A stretch of 64,000 nt of DNA from JADKAV01 sp037046735 (GTDB lineage Bacteria > Actinomycetota > Actinomycetes > S36-B12 > UBA10799): NCBI GenBank assembly GCA_037046735.1, contig JBAOHC010000027.1, positions 806,001 to 870,000 on the forward strand. The letters run 5' to 3'. Shown one piece after another: positions 17,760 to 27,820 of the stretch. A program made the translations under genes and the position numbers. The notes beneath the pieces were generated by a model that was not told the origin of the DNA, ran no database searches, and saw only the letters and a program-made list of their open reading frames with translations. The stretch's first letter is position 1. Each line of letters opens with the position of its first letter.

Positions 17760-19173
17760 ATGGACCACGATCGGCTGCTCGCCCTGCGCCAGCACCACCC
17801 TGCGTGGCACCTGCTTCGCGCCGACAACGCGGCGCTGGTGGCCACCACGCTGCACCGCGTGTTCGTGTCCGAGAACACGCGCACGATCGGGCAACGGGCG
17901 CTGACTGAGGCCCTCGATGACGATCTCTACGGTATTCGGGTCACGAACCCAGGGGCCTACCCCAAGAGCGCCGCGGAGTATCTCAGCGACTGGTCGGCGG
18001 TGGACCGGGGCTGGTTGCGCAAGTTCTACCCGCAGGACTCCGACGAGCCGCACTATGACCTCAGCCCGGCAGCCGAGAAGGCGCTGATGTGGCTCGACAG
18101 CCTCGGACAGCGCAGCTTCGTGGGCACCGAGTCGCGTCTCAAGACCATGTTCGACCTATTGCGCCAGATGGTGGAGGGCACCGAGACGGATCCAGCCGAA
18201 CGCATCCGCACGCTGCGTGAGCGCCGCGCCGAGATCGATGCCCAGATCGCGGCGATCGAGGGCGGCGAACTGACCCTTCTGGACGAGACAGGACTGCGCG
18301 ACCGGTATCAGCAGTTCGCGGCGACCGCGAAAGCACTGCTCGGGGACTTCCGGCAGGTGGAGGAGAACTTCCGCACTCTGGATCGTGGGGTGCGCGAGAA
18401 GATCGCGACATGGCAGGGTTCGCGCGGAGCCCTGCTCGACGAGGTATTCGGGGAGCGCGACTCCATTTCCGGCTCGGACCAGGGCGTCAGTTTCGTGGCC
18501 TTCTGGGACTTTTTGATGTCATCGGCGCGGCAGGACGAGTTCGAAGACCTCCTGGGCCGGGTGCTGGAGCTGCCCGCGATCGAGCGGCAGCGACGATCAG
18601 ATCCGCTACGTCCTCCACGACTGGCTCAAGGCAGGCGACGCCGTCCAGCGCACGGTCGCCCACCTCTCGCGGCAGCTGCGCCGCTTCCTCGATGACCAGG
18701 CCTACATGCAGAACCGGCGGATCGCCGAACTGATCCGCAGCGTCGAGGCTCACGCCCTGCAGGTGCGAGACGCGCAGCCGGGTGCGAGCTTCGCACAGCT
18801 GGCAGGCACCCGCGCGGAGATCGCGATGCCGATGGCCCGGCCGCTGCATGCCCCGCAGGCTGCGATCAGCATCGACGATGTGGAGGTGGCGGAGGCCGAC
18901 GACGAGGCCGAACCCGAAGCCCTGTTCAACTACTTCGTCGTCGATCCCGCCCGGCTGCGCACGCGCATCTCCGAAGCGCTGCGCGAGGCCGACCAGGTGA
19001 CGGTGGCCGGGCTGATCGCCGAGCACGGCCTGCAGCAGGGACTGGCTGAGATCGTGACCTACTTGAACATCGCCGACGACGACGCGGGGGCCGTCTTCAC
19101 CGACGAGTCGGAACAGATCGACTACCAGCACGCCCGCATTCCCAAAGTCATCTTCACCGGAGGTGAGCAGTGA
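17760..19173 (+). pseudogene. jetA: Wadjet protein JetA (DUF3375), interrupted by a +1 frame change
   Basis: Frame one (17760-18695) matches the DUF3375 N-terminus: LLRADNAALVATTLHRVFVSENTR, the EYLSDWSAVDRGWLRKFY segment and a coiled-coil part (ERIRTLRERRAEIDAQIAAIEGG). At about 18585 the coherent sequence moves to the +1 frame (GSDDQIRYVLHDWLKAGDAV, then MQNRRIAELIRSVEAHALQ) and ends at 19173. Without the shift it would be about 470 residues, normal for JetA, the kleisin-like subunit of the JetABC condensin-type complex that recognises small circular DNA. An extra C in GAGCGGC is the simplest explanation. A hexamer TACCGT eight bases before ATG may be the promoter -10. Confidence 0.8.
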
Positions 19174-19742
19174 CCGAGCCGACAATCGCCGATGCGGCGA
19201 TCCCGCTGTTGCGCGGGGTGGTGTACGCCGACACCCATCCTGGAGCGTGGCAGGCGCTGCTCGCGATCCCGGCGCAGGTGCGCGACTATCTGGCGACCAT
19301 CGGCCTCGAGGTGCTGATCGACGAGTCGGAGGGCCATGCCTTCCTGCGCAACGCCGTAGCCGGCCCCGAAGAGACCGAAATGCCCCGGCTGATCGCCCGC
19401 CGGCCCCTCACCTACCGGGTGAGCCTGCTTCTGGTGCTCCTGCGCCGGCGCCTGCTCGAACTCGACTCACAAGGCGACCAGACTCGCCTGATCGTGACGC
19501 GCGACGACGCCGTGGACCTCGTCCGGACCTACCATCCGGCGCGCCTGAACGAGGCCCGCCTCAGCGACGAGGTGGAAGCTGACCTGCGCAAGATCGTCGA
19601 ATTGGGATTCGCGCGCACCCTGCGCGACCAGCCCCACACCTACGAGGTCCGGCGCATCATCAAGGCATTCGTCGACGCCCAGTGGCTGGCCGAGTTCGAC
19701 GCGAAACTGGCCGAGTACCAGCGCCTCGGAGCGCCAGCATGA
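19170..19742 (+). CDS. jetB: Wadjet protein JetB (DUF4194)
   Basis: GTG at 19170 overlaps the JetA stop by four bases and gives 190 residues. It shows the winged-helix, KITE-like layout of DUF4194: GVVYADTHPGAWQALLAIPAQVRDYLATIGLEVLIDESEG and later the RRPLTYRVSLLLVLLRRRLLELD segment and LVRTYHP. JetB bridges JetA and the SMC-like JetC heads. Its length is normal and the frame is intact. It overlaps jetC by four bases (ATGA). The operon order A-B-C-D is that of type I Wadjet. Confidence 0.9.
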   Translation: MTEPTIADAAIPLLRGVVYADTHPGAWQALLAIPAQVRDYLATIGLEVLIDESEGHAFLRNAVAGPEETEMPRLIARRPLTYRVSLLLVLLRRRLLELDSQGDQTRLIVTRDDAVDLVRTYHPARLNEARLSDEVEADLRKIVELGFARTLRDQPHTYEVRRIIKAFVDAQWLAEFDAKLAEYQRLGAPA

Positions 19743-22700
19743 CCGACATGATGGAACTCGACCTCTACGATGCCGCCAACAGCGGTTTCCGGCTGCACCG
19801 CCTGGAGATCTTCAACTGGGGCACGTTCCACGAGCGGGTCTGGACATTGGACCTCGATGGCGACAACGCCCTGGTCACCGGCAACATCGGTTCCGGCAAG
19901 TCCACGCTGGTCGATGCGATCACCACGTTGCTGGTGCCACCGAGCAAGGTGTCGTACAACAAGGCCGCCGGCGCCGAGCATCGCGAGCGCACCGTGAGCT
20001 CCTACGTACACGGGCATTTCAAGAGCGAGCGGAGCGAGACGACCGGGACGGCCAAACCCGTGGCACTGCGCGGGGCGGGCAGCTACAGCGTCCTGCTGGC
20101 ACGCTTCTTCAATGTCGCCCTGCAGCAGACGGTCACGCTGGCCCAGGTCTTCTGGTTCGCCGACCGCAGCGGCAAACCCTCGCGGCTGTACGCGGTCTGC
20201 GACGAGCCCCTGAGCATCGCCTCGGACTTCGCCGACGTGGGCCCCGACCTGGCCCGGCTGCGTCGGCATCTGCGCGACCGGCAGGCCACCCTGCACGACA
20301 GCTTCAACAAGTACGCCGCCGACTTCCGGCGCCGCATGGGTATCGCCCACCCGCAGGCTCTCGAGCTCTTTCACCAGACCGTATCCATGAAGTCCGTGGG
20401 CAATCTGACGGACTTCGTGCGTACTCACATGCTCGAACCACCCGACGTCAGCGAGCGCATCACCAGTCTCATCGAGCACTTCCAGGACCTGACCAAGGCC
20501 CACGACGCCGTGGTGGACGCCCGCCGACAGGTGCAGGCGCTGACGCCCTTGGTGGAGAAGCTGGACCAGTGCGAGACAGCCGCCGGGCAGGCGGGGGCGA
20601 AACGGGAGGTCCGCGAGGCGCTCACCCCCTACTTCACCTCACGCAAGATCGAACTTCTGGATACCCGCATCGAGCGCACCGGCACTGATCGCGCGGCACT
20701 GCTGGAACGCCGGGTGCGCGCCGAGCAGCACCTGCGCGACATCGAACGCGAGGAACACGACCTGCACACGGCCATCCGCGACAACGGTGGCGAGCGGATC
20801 ATGGCCCTCGAGAGTGACATCGCGGACCTCAGCGCGAGCCGGGACCGCAAGAAGGTGGAGCATGGCCAATATGTGGGCCTGTGTGAGCAGGTCGGGGTGG
20901 CGCCGGCCACCGATGAGCAGACGTTGTCCGACCAGCGGCGGATGTTGCACGACCTGCAGGAGCAACTCACCGGTGACAAGACCCGCATGGAGAACGAGGC
21001 GACTGAGCGGGCGGTGACATTGCGCGACGCGCAGAACCGCCTGGATGAGGTCGAAGCCGAGCTCAAGGGTTTGGCTGATCGCAGCAGCAGCATCGACCAG
21101 CAGATGATCACCATCCGCACCCTGCTGTGCCAGGGGGTCGGCCTGGAGGACACCGACATCCCGTTCGCCGGGGAGTTGCTGCGGGTCACCGACGCCGCGT
21201 GGGAACCTGCTGCCGAACGCCTGCTGCGCGGCTTCGCCCTATCGCTGCTGGTACGCGACGAGAACTACGCCGACGTCGCCGACTGGGTCGATCGGACCAA
21301 TCTGCGTGGACGTGTCGTGTACTTCCGGGTGCGTGAACCCGCGCCCGGCCAGCCGGTCAGCGACCCACGCTCACTGGTCCACAGACTCGAAGTGCGCCCC
21401 GGGACCCCCTTCAGCCGCTGGCTGGACGCGGAGGTCACCCGCCGGTTCGACCTGGTGTGTGCCACCACACCACAGGAGTTCCGCGCCGAACGCCGGGCCA
21501 TCACGCGCAACGGGCAGATCAAGAGCGGCGGGGAACGTCACGAGAAGGACGACCGCCGCACGCTCGGCGACCGGCGCTGGTTCGTGCTCGGTTGGGACAA
21601 CACCGCCAAGCGCAAAGCCCTGGAGCAGCAGCGGGTGCAGGCCAGTGGGCTCGTGGCGACCTGGCAGGCCGAACAACAGGCCCTGCGATCGGCCATGCAC
21701 GGGATCGACGTGCGCAGCCAGCAGGTGTTCGCCCTGCTGCAACCACGCACGTGGGCGGCCCTGGACTGGCGCAGCGACGCCACCCGGCTGGAGTCGGTCC
21801 GTGAGCAGTTGCGTGATCTGCGCGAAGCCGACGACACGCTGCGTGGGCTCAATACGCAACTCGAGCAGGTCCAGCGACAGCGAACGGCTGCGCGTGCCCA
21901 GTTCAGTTCGCTGGATCAGCGACTGGGCGACCTCAACGGCCGATTGGAGCGCGACGAATCCATGGTGCAGGAGCTGCGCCTCCTGCCCGCAGCGACGGTG
22001 GAGCAGCGCGCTGCGGTTGCGCCCTTGGAGCCCGCCGCTCTGCGGGTGGAGAGCTGTGACAGCGCCGAGCGCACCATTCGCCTGGAACTGCAGGCGGAGA
22101 TCGACAAGCTCGACGAGCGCTTCAAACGGCTCAGTTCAAGCATCGTCGCCGCCATGGGCGAGTTCGGCAACGCATGGCCCCTTCTGGCACAGGAGATGGA
22201 CGTGGCTGTGGAGGCGGGTCACGAGTACCGGTCGTTGCTGCAGCGGCTGCTCGCCGACGATCTGCCGCGCTTCGAGGCAGATTTCAAGAAGGCTCTCAAC
22301 ACCCAGGCGATCCGGGAAGTGGTGGGATTCCGCACGGCCCTGGAGACCGCTCGGGAGGAGATCAAGCGCCGCGTCGCGGACATCAACCGCTCCTTGCACG
22401 ACATTCCCTACCAGCCGCAGACCTACATCCGGCTGGAGCCCACGCCCACCACCGATGCTGACGTGCGCGACTTCCGTTCGCAGTTGACCGCCTGTACCGA
22501 GGACACCGTCACGGGGTCCGGCGACGACCAGTATTCCGAGGCCAAGTTCCTGCAGGTCAAGCAGATCGTCAGTCGCCTGCAGGGCCGCGACGGGCGCACC
22601 GAGCAGGATCGGCGGTGGACCGCGAAGGTCACCGACGTGCGCAACTGGTTCACGTTCGCGGCCAGCGAGCGACGTATCGAGGACGACAGCGAACACGAGC

Positions 22701-23065
22701 ACTACACCGACTCCGGCGGCAAGTCCGGCGGGCAGAAGGAGAAGCTGGCGTACACGATCCTGGCTGCGAGCCTGGCCTATCAGTTCGGCCTGGTGGGTGG
22801 GCGCGGGCAGACCCGGACGTTCCGGTTCGTCGTGATCGACGAGGCGTTCGGACGCGGGTCCGACGACTCCGCGCAGTTCGGCCTCGAGCTGTTCCGCCGT
22901 CTCGACCTGCAGCTGCTGGTCGTCACCCCACTGCAGAAGATCCACATCATCGAGCCGTACGTGGCGCACGTGGGGTTCGTGCACACCGACGGCGGCACCA
23001 CCTCCAAACTGCGCACGCTCACCATGGCGCAGTACCACGAAGGCCGGCTGCGGCACACCCCATGA
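19739..23065 (+). CDS. jetC: Wadjet SMC-like ATPase JetC
   Basis: An intact 1108-residue SMC/MukB-like protein. Walker A is TGNIGSGKST (residues 47-56). Long coiled-coil arms rich in Glu, Arg and Gln run from about 220 to 480 and from about 620 to 950, separated by a hinge-like region (VGLEDTDIPFAGELLRV). The ABC signature-like SGGKSGGQKEK is near residue 992 and Walker B VVIDEAFG holds D1034 and E1035. It powers loop extrusion that lets Wadjet detect and clear small plasmids. It overlaps jetB and jetD by four bases each. The choice of ATG at 19739 follows from the ATGA overlap. Confidence 0.92.
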   Translation: MTDMMELDLYDAANSGFRLHRLEIFNWGTFHERVWTLDLDGDNALVTGNIGSGKSTLVDAITTLLVPPSKVSYNKAAGAEHRERTVSSYVHGHFKSERSETTGTAKPVALRGAGSYSVLLARFFNVALQQTVTLAQVFWFADRSGKPSRLYAVCDEPLSIASDFADVGPDLARLRRHLRDRQATLHDSFNKYAADFRRRMGIAHPQALELFHQTVSMKSVGNLTDFVRTHMLEPPDVSERITSLIEHFQDLTKAHDAVVDARRQVQALTPLVEKLDQCETAAGQAGAKREVREALTPYFTSRKIELLDTRIERTGTDRAALLERRVRAEQHLRDIEREEHDLHTAIRDNGGERIMALESDIADLSASRDRKKVEHGQYVGLCEQVGVAPATDEQTLSDQRRMLHDLQEQLTGDKTRMENEATERAVTLRDAQNRLDEVEAELKGLADRSSSIDQQMITIRTLLCQGVGLEDTDIPFAGELLRVTDAAWEPAAERLLRGFALSLLVRDENYADVADWVDRTNLRGRVVYFRVREPAPGQPVSDPRSLVHRLEVRPGTPFSRWLDAEVTRRFDLVCATTPQEFRAERRAITRNGQIKSGGERHEKDDRRTLGDRRWFVLGWDNTAKRKALEQQRVQASGLVATWQAEQQALRSAMHGIDVRSQQVFALLQPRTWAALDWRSDATRLESVREQLRDLREADDTLRGLNTQLEQVQRQRTAARAQFSSLDQRLGDLNGRLERDESMVQELRLLPAATVEQRAAVAPLEPAALRVESCDSAERTIRLELQAEIDKLDERFKRLSSSIVAAMGEFGNAWPLLAQEMDVAVEAGHEYRSLLQRLLADDLPRFEADFKKALNTQAIREVVGFRTALETAREEIKRRVADINRSLHDIPYQPQTYIRLEPTPTTDADVRDFRSQLTACTEDTVTGSGDDQYSEAKFLQVKQIVSRLQGRDGRTEQDRRWTAKVTDVRNWFTFAASERRIEDDSEHEHYTDSGGKSGGQKEKLAYTILAASLAYQFGLVGGRGQTRTFRFVVIDEAFGRGSDDSAQFGLELFRRLDLQLLVVTPLQKIHIIEPYVAHVGFVHTDGGTTSKLRTLTMAQYHEGRLRHTP

Positions 23066-24196
23066 CCTGGACCACACCGGCGCAGGTCCGGGCGGCGGTG
23101 CAGCGCCACTGGGACAGCGGTGCCCTGCTGAGGGCCCGTGTCCCCGGCTACGAAGGCACGCAGTTCCCGCTGGCCGTGCGGCTGCGGCGACCACGCGCGG
23201 CGGACCTGAGCCATCGCTGGGACGAGGTGGCGGCGTGGGCACAGGAGCTGCTGCGCGCGGACACCCTCCGGGTGGAGACCGCCCCGATCGCGCACAAGAC
23301 GCTGGGCACGCAGCGCCTGCCCGTGACGGCCTGGCTGGACACGCCCGAGCGGGCCCTGGGGCTGATCCGGCGCACCCGCGACGCGGCCCGCTTCGACGCG
23401 CTGATCGCCGACACCGACCCGTTGAATCTGGACTGGGCTGCCCAGCACCCCCTGCAGCTGCTCGAGATCGGTGAGCAGTGGACCGCGGTACAGGCCGTCG
23501 CCGCCTGGTTACGAGACCATCCCGACTCCGGGCTCTACGTGCGGCAGGCCGAGATCCCCGGCGCCCACACCAAGACCATGGAGGACCACAAGCGAACCCT
23601 GGCCGGGTTGGTGCCCGGTCCGGCGACCGGCGGCACAGGCTGGTTCGAGCGGCGCTACGGCTTTCGGACCTCTCCCGTCGCAGGTGCGCTTCCGGGTCCT
23701 GGACCGCCGCCTGTGCCTGCTTGAGGGGGTCACCGACATGACCCTGCCAGTGCCGGACTTCCTGCGGCTGTGCCCGCCGGTGCGCACGGTCTTCGTCACC
23801 GAGAACCTCACGAACTTCCTGAGCTTTCCGGACGTGGCAGACAGTGTGCTGGTCTTTGGCGCCGGCAATGAGGCGCCCGAACTGCTGGCCGATGTGGACG
23901 CCGAGCAGGTGGTCTACACCGGGGACATCGACACCTACGGATTCGCCATCCTGGACCGGTTCCGCGCTCGCCTGCCCCACACCCGCAGCCTGCTCATGGA
24001 CATGGCCACGCTGCTGGAGCATCGAGCCATGTGGGTGCAGGAGAAGACCCAGGTCACCCGTGACCTGACCCATCTGACGGCTGCCGAGCAGCAGGTGTAC
24101 GACAGTCTGCGTACCGGTGTCCTCGGCCATCACGTACGCCTGGAGCAGGAGCGCATCGGCTTCGCGTATCTGCGGGCCGCGGTGAATCGCGGCTAG
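23062..24196 (+). pseudogene. jetD: Wadjet nuclease JetD (DUF3322/DUF2220), interrupted by a +1 frame change
   Basis: Frame one (23062-23724) covers the N-terminal DUF3322 part (LSHRWDEVAAWAQELL, YEGTQFPLAVRLRRP, then GAHTKTMEDHKRTLAGLV and ERRYGFR). Between about 23668 and 23675 the coherent reading moves to the +1 frame (SQVRFRVLDRRLCLLEG), which supplies the DUF2220 Toprim part: VFVTENLTNFLSFPD with its Glu and YTGDIDTYGFAILDRF with the DxD. JetD cuts the plasmid DNA captured by JetABC. The full protein would have about 378 residues. All catalytic residues remain, so a single indel in the consensus could explain the break. Confidence 0.82.
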
Positions 24197-24291
24197 CCAC
24201 GCAGGACCCGTCAGCGATGTCCGACCGATGCACGCCGCTGATGACCCACGGTTTTAGGATCGAAGCACATCGCCATGAGTGAGGGGCTGCA

Positions 24292-26400
24292 GTGCAACCA
24301 TCGGCACCAGATCAGATCCGCAACGTCGTTCTCGTCGGGGATGCCGGCGTGGGCAAGACCACGCTGCTGGAGGCCGCCCTGCTGGCCACCGGCGCTATCG
24401 CGCGCGCCGGCAATGTGGAGGACGGATCGACGGTCAGTGACTACGACCCGGCCGAGCAGCGCCAACAACGCTCGATCAACCTCGCGCTGGCTCCCACCGA
24501 GTTCGACGGCCTCAAGCTCAACCTGTTGGACGCACCGGGCTACGCGGACTTCCTGGGCGACCTGCGCGCCGGTCTGCGGGCCGCCGATGCTGCCCTGTTC
24601 GTGATCTCGGCCGCCGAGGACCTCAGCGCCGGCACCCGCATGGTCTGGCACGAGTGCGCGGAGGTCGGCACTCCCCGGGCCGTGATCCTCACCAAGCTCG
24701 ACCACCAGCGGGCCAGTTTCGAGAATGCCGTGCAGCAACTGCGCGACTCCCTGGGTGAGGGTGTTCTCCCGCTCTACCTTCCGGCTTACGACAGCGACGG
24801 TCACACGATCACCGGCCTGCTCGGACTGCTCTCTCAGGAGGTAGCCGACTACACCACCGGCACCCGCCAGAAGCGTCCGGCCGACGCCACCCAACTCGCA
24901 GCGCTGCAAGAACCCCGCAGCCAGCTCATCGAGGCGATCGTGACCGAGAGCGAGGACGAGGCGCTGCTCGAGGCCTGGGTCAGCGGGGAGAACCTGGGGA
25001 TCGACACGGTCATCGCGGACATGGAGAAGGCGGTCGTTCGTGGGGAGTTCTACCCGCTCCTGCCGATCAACCCGATGTCGGGTCTGGGCATCCTCGAGGT
25101 GTTGGAACTGATTGCCAAAGGGTTCCCCAGCCCGGTCGAGCACGCCACGGTCAGCGTCACCCGCCCCGACGGCACCCCACGCGCCAACCTCAGCTGCGAC
25201 CCGGACGGCCCGCTGCTGGCCGAGGTCATCAAGACCACCTCGGAACCCTACGTCGGCAAGCTGTCCCTGGTCCGGGTGTTCTCCGGGACGCTGCGCCCCG
25301 AGACCTCCGTGCACGTCTCAGGCCACTTCGACGCCGGCTCGACGCATAGCGATCATGATGTAGACGAGCGGATCGGAAACCTCTCCTCACCGTTGGGCAG
25401 GACCCAGCGGCAGGTTGCCGCCGCGATCGCCGGCGACATCGTGGCGGTGGCGAAGCTGAGTCGTGCCGAGACCGGCGACACGTTGTCCGATGTCAGCGAT
25501 CCGCTGCTGCTGCAGCCCTGGCAGGTACCCCAGCCGCTGCTGCCCACCGCGATCGTGGCCCGCACGAAGTCCGACGAGGACAAACTGGCGAAATCACTGT
25601 CGCGGCTGCTCGCTGAAGACCCCAGCCTGGTTCTGGAGTCCAAGGAGGACACCGGCCAGCAGGTGCTGTGGTGCCTCGGCGAGGCGCACCTCGATGTCGT
25701 GCTGGACCGGCTGTCCAGCACCTATGGCGTGGACGTGGACACCGAACCCCTCAAGGTGTCCTTGCGCGAGACCTTCAGCGGCCCCGCCGAGGGTCGCGGC
25801 CGCAACGTCAAGCAGTCGGGTGGCCATGGGCAGTTCGGGGTATGTGAGATCGAGATCGAGCCGCTGCCCCAGGGGACCGGCTTCGAGTTCGTCGACAAGG
25901 TCGTCGGCGGTGCCGTTCCGCGCCAGTACATTCCCAGCGTGGAGAAGGGGGTTCGCGCCCAGATGGACCGCGGGATCGCCGCCGGCTATCCGGTGACCGA
26001 CATCCGGGTGACGCTGGTCGGGGGCAAGGCCCACAGCGTCGACTCCTCGGACATGGCCTTCCAGACCGCTGGCTCACTGGCCCTCAAGGATGCGGCCGTG
26101 AAGACCCCCGTCTCCCTGCTGGAGCCGGTGGCCGAGATCGCCGTCGTCGTGCCTGATGACTACGTCGGTGCCGTCATGACCGACCTGTCGATCCGCCGTG
26201 GCCGGCTCACCGGGACCGACTCCGCCGGTGGTGGCTTCGCCAAGGTGACCGCGGAGGTGCCCGAGATCGAGCTGACCCGCTACGTGGTCGACCTGCGTTC
26301 GATGTCGCATGGCACCGGGCACTTCACCCGCCGCCACATCGGGTACCAGCCGATGCCGAACTCGCAGGCGGAGAAGATCAAGGCCGCGGCCCAGGGGTGA
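24292..26400 (+). CDS. fusA2: Elongation factor G-like protein FusA2
   Basis: A 702-residue translation GTPase with GTG start, preceded by GAGGGG about six bases upstream. It has G1 GDAGVGKTT (about residues 16-24) and G4 TKLD, but G3 reads DAPGYADF where EF-G has DTPGHVDF. The catalytic His is therefore Tyr, so GTP hydrolysis may be altered. Domains II-V follow, including the domain IV loop region KQSGGHGQFG. This matches the second EF-G of actinobacteria (FusA2), whose role is not translocation in the normal sense and is poorly known. It converges with and overlaps the SnoaL-like gene by 23 bases. Confidence 0.88.
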   Translation: MQPSAPDQIRNVVLVGDAGVGKTTLLEAALLATGAIARAGNVEDGSTVSDYDPAEQRQQRSINLALAPTEFDGLKLNLLDAPGYADFLGDLRAGLRAADAALFVISAAEDLSAGTRMVWHECAEVGTPRAVILTKLDHQRASFENAVQQLRDSLGEGVLPLYLPAYDSDGHTITGLLGLLSQEVADYTTGTRQKRPADATQLAALQEPRSQLIEAIVTESEDEALLEAWVSGENLGIDTVIADMEKAVVRGEFYPLLPINPMSGLGILEVLELIAKGFPSPVEHATVSVTRPDGTPRANLSCDPDGPLLAEVIKTTSEPYVGKLSLVRVFSGTLRPETSVHVSGHFDAGSTHSDHDVDERIGNLSSPLGRTQRQVAAAIAGDIVAVAKLSRAETGDTLSDVSDPLLLQPWQVPQPLLPTAIVARTKSDEDKLAKSLSRLLAEDPSLVLESKEDTGQQVLWCLGEAHLDVVLDRLSSTYGVDVDTEPLKVSLRETFSGPAEGRGRNVKQSGGHGQFGVCEIEIEPLPQGTGFEFVDKVVGGAVPRQYIPSVEKGVRAQMDRGIAAGYPVTDIRVTLVGGKAHSVDSSDMAFQTAGSLALKDAAVKTPVSLLEPVAEIAVVVPDDYVGAVMTDLSIRRGRLTGTDSAGGGFAKVTAEVPEIELTRYVVDLRSMSHGTGHFTRRHIGYQPMPNSQAEKIKAAAQG

Positions 26401-26803
26401 TCCCGGAGAGGTCGAACGGCAGCCCCTGCAGCTGCACGTTGACCTCCCAGTGCTCGATGATCTGGTTGTCGAGGATGCGGAAGATGCTCTGGCCCACCCA
26501 GTGACTCGCCTCGCCGGCACTCACGGCCACGGCGATCCACCTGCCCGCCACCAGATCGCCCTGGACCACAGGCCCGAGGTCGGCCTTGACCGAGAACACA
26601 TCGAAGTGGGCTCGCAGCTTGGAGATGATCTCGCGCAACTGCTCGCGTCCGAGTTTGGGACTGCTCGGATTGTGTGCGACGAACTGCGGATGGATCACCT
26701 CGTCGATCAGGTCGAGCCTTCCATTCCACAGGCGCAGCCATTCCCCGAGATAGTCGCACTGGCCCACAAGGTGGATCTTAAGCGCGGGTGGCCAGATGCG
26801 CAT
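26378..26803 (-). CDS. SnoaL-like polyketide cyclase/NTF2-fold protein
   Basis: ATG at 26803 gives 141 residues. The pattern WLRLWNGRLDLIDEVIHPQFVAHNPSSPKLGREQLREIISKLRAHFDVFSV, followed by a GDLVAGRWIAVAV strand and HWVGQSIFRILDNQIIEHWEVN, is the NTF2-like cone of the SnoaL family. Such proteins can be cyclases, isomerases or simple ligand binders; no specific active-site set lets me choose. It is divergent from the second diguanylate cyclase, with 37 bases between their starts. Confidence 0.8.
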   Translation of the reverse strand: MRIWPPALKIHLVGQCDYLGEWLRLWNGRLDLIDEVIHPQFVAHNPSSPKLGREQLREIISKLRAHFDVFSVKADLGPVVQGDLVAGRWIAVAVSAGEASHWVGQSIFRILDNQIIEHWEVNVQLQGLPFDLSGITPGPRP

Positions 26804-26827
26804 GGGCTCCGATCCTGACCTATCGCT

Positions 26828-26833
26828 TAGACT
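26828..26833 (+). promoter_or_regulatory. Likely -10 hexamer of the second diguanylate cyclase gene
   Basis: TAGACT ends seven bases before the ATG at 26841, with no ribosome binding site between. It fits the leaderless pattern repeated in this window. Confidence 0.45.
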
Positions 26834-26840
26834 AAAGATC

Positions 26841-27764
26841 ATGCGGGGCTTGAGCCCTCGGCACGCGCCTCCGCTTCCCTTTCGTGTTCTGGCCGGGCTG
26901 CTGCTGGTGGGGGCTGTTTCCGGCATGCTGTTCGTGATCCTGCCCAGTGACCGCCCAGACCTGCAGCGTCTCGACCTCATCGGCGCTGTGGCGTACACCG
27001 CCATGGCACTCGTGGTCTGGTTCGGCCTGCCGCGGATTCCGCACGAGTGGGGTCTGGATCTGGCGATCTACGTCACCTCGGTCAGCTCGTTCGCCGCCGT
27101 CGGCTTCACCGACATTCTGGAGGGCCGGCTTCTCACCGGCTACCTACTCGTACTTTTCGCAACCTTCGCGGCCTACTTCCTCCCGCTGCGCCGCTACGTG
27201 CTCGCCCTGATCATCATGAGCGCGACCTACGGAGTCGCGATGCTGCCCACCTCCTCATCCATCACTGTCGTCTACCTCGTCATCATCGTTCTCATCACTG
27301 GTTCAACCTCCGGGTTCGTCGCGGTGCTCGTCCGGAAACTGCGTGCACAGGCCACCACGGATGCCCTCACAGGTGTCCTCAACCGGACGGGCTTCGCCCT
27401 GGCCACTCGGTACCTGAACCGGGAGACGCCGACGACTCTGGCCCTGATCGACCTCGACGGGTTCAAGGCCTACAACGACACGCACGGTCATGTCGCCGGG
27501 GATCGGTACCTGACCGACGTGGCACGCCTGCTGCAGAACAGCCTGCGCAGAACCGATGTGCTCGCCCGCTTTGGCGGCGATGAGTTCGTAGTCGTGATGC
27601 CGGACTGTCCTTCCGCGGCGCAGTGCCTCGAACGCCTGGGCGCCGCCGGCCGCGACCATCCGTGGAGCGCGGGCGCCACGCAGTGGGGGCCGGACGAGCC
27701 CTTCGACGAGGCACTGCAACGCGCCGATGAGCGGCTCTACCGCGCGAAGTCTCGGTCACACTGA
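26841..27764 (+). CDS. Membrane-anchored diguanylate cyclase (GGDEF), paralogue
   Basis: ATG at 26841 gives 307 residues. About six hydrophobic segments lie in residues 15-165, followed by the GGDEF domain. The active-site FGGDEF is intact and the I-site RRTD sits exactly five residues upstream, so the enzyme should be active and c-di-GMP-inhibited. LIDLDGFKAYNDTHGHVAGDRYL matches the metal-binding part. Layout, length and the truncated C-terminal end of the catalytic domain mirror the protein at 4.1 kb, so the two are paralogues. The membrane part has no known sensor signature that I recognise. Confidence 0.9.
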   Translation: MRGLSPRHAPPLPFRVLAGLLLVGAVSGMLFVILPSDRPDLQRLDLIGAVAYTAMALVVWFGLPRIPHEWGLDLAIYVTSVSSFAAVGFTDILEGRLLTGYLLVLFATFAAYFLPLRRYVLALIIMSATYGVAMLPTSSSITVVYLVIIVLITGSTSGFVAVLVRKLRAQATTDALTGVLNRTGFALATRYLNRETPTTLALIDLDGFKAYNDTHGHVAGDRYLTDVARLLQNSLRRTDVLARFGGDEFVVVMPDCPSAAQCLERLGAAGRDHPWSAGATQWGPDEPFDEALQRADERLYRAKSRSH

Positions 27765-27820
27765 CCACCTCGGCACGATTTGATCACAGCGCTTCCACCG
27801 GTCGCCGGACGGAGGCTACG

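Noticed and set aside
22136..24133. 665-codon open frame on the minus strand across jetC/jetD
   Set aside because: Antisense shadow caused by high GC; its sequence is low-complexity and Arg/Gly/Pro-rich with no family motif, while the plus strand encodes conserved Wadjet proteins.
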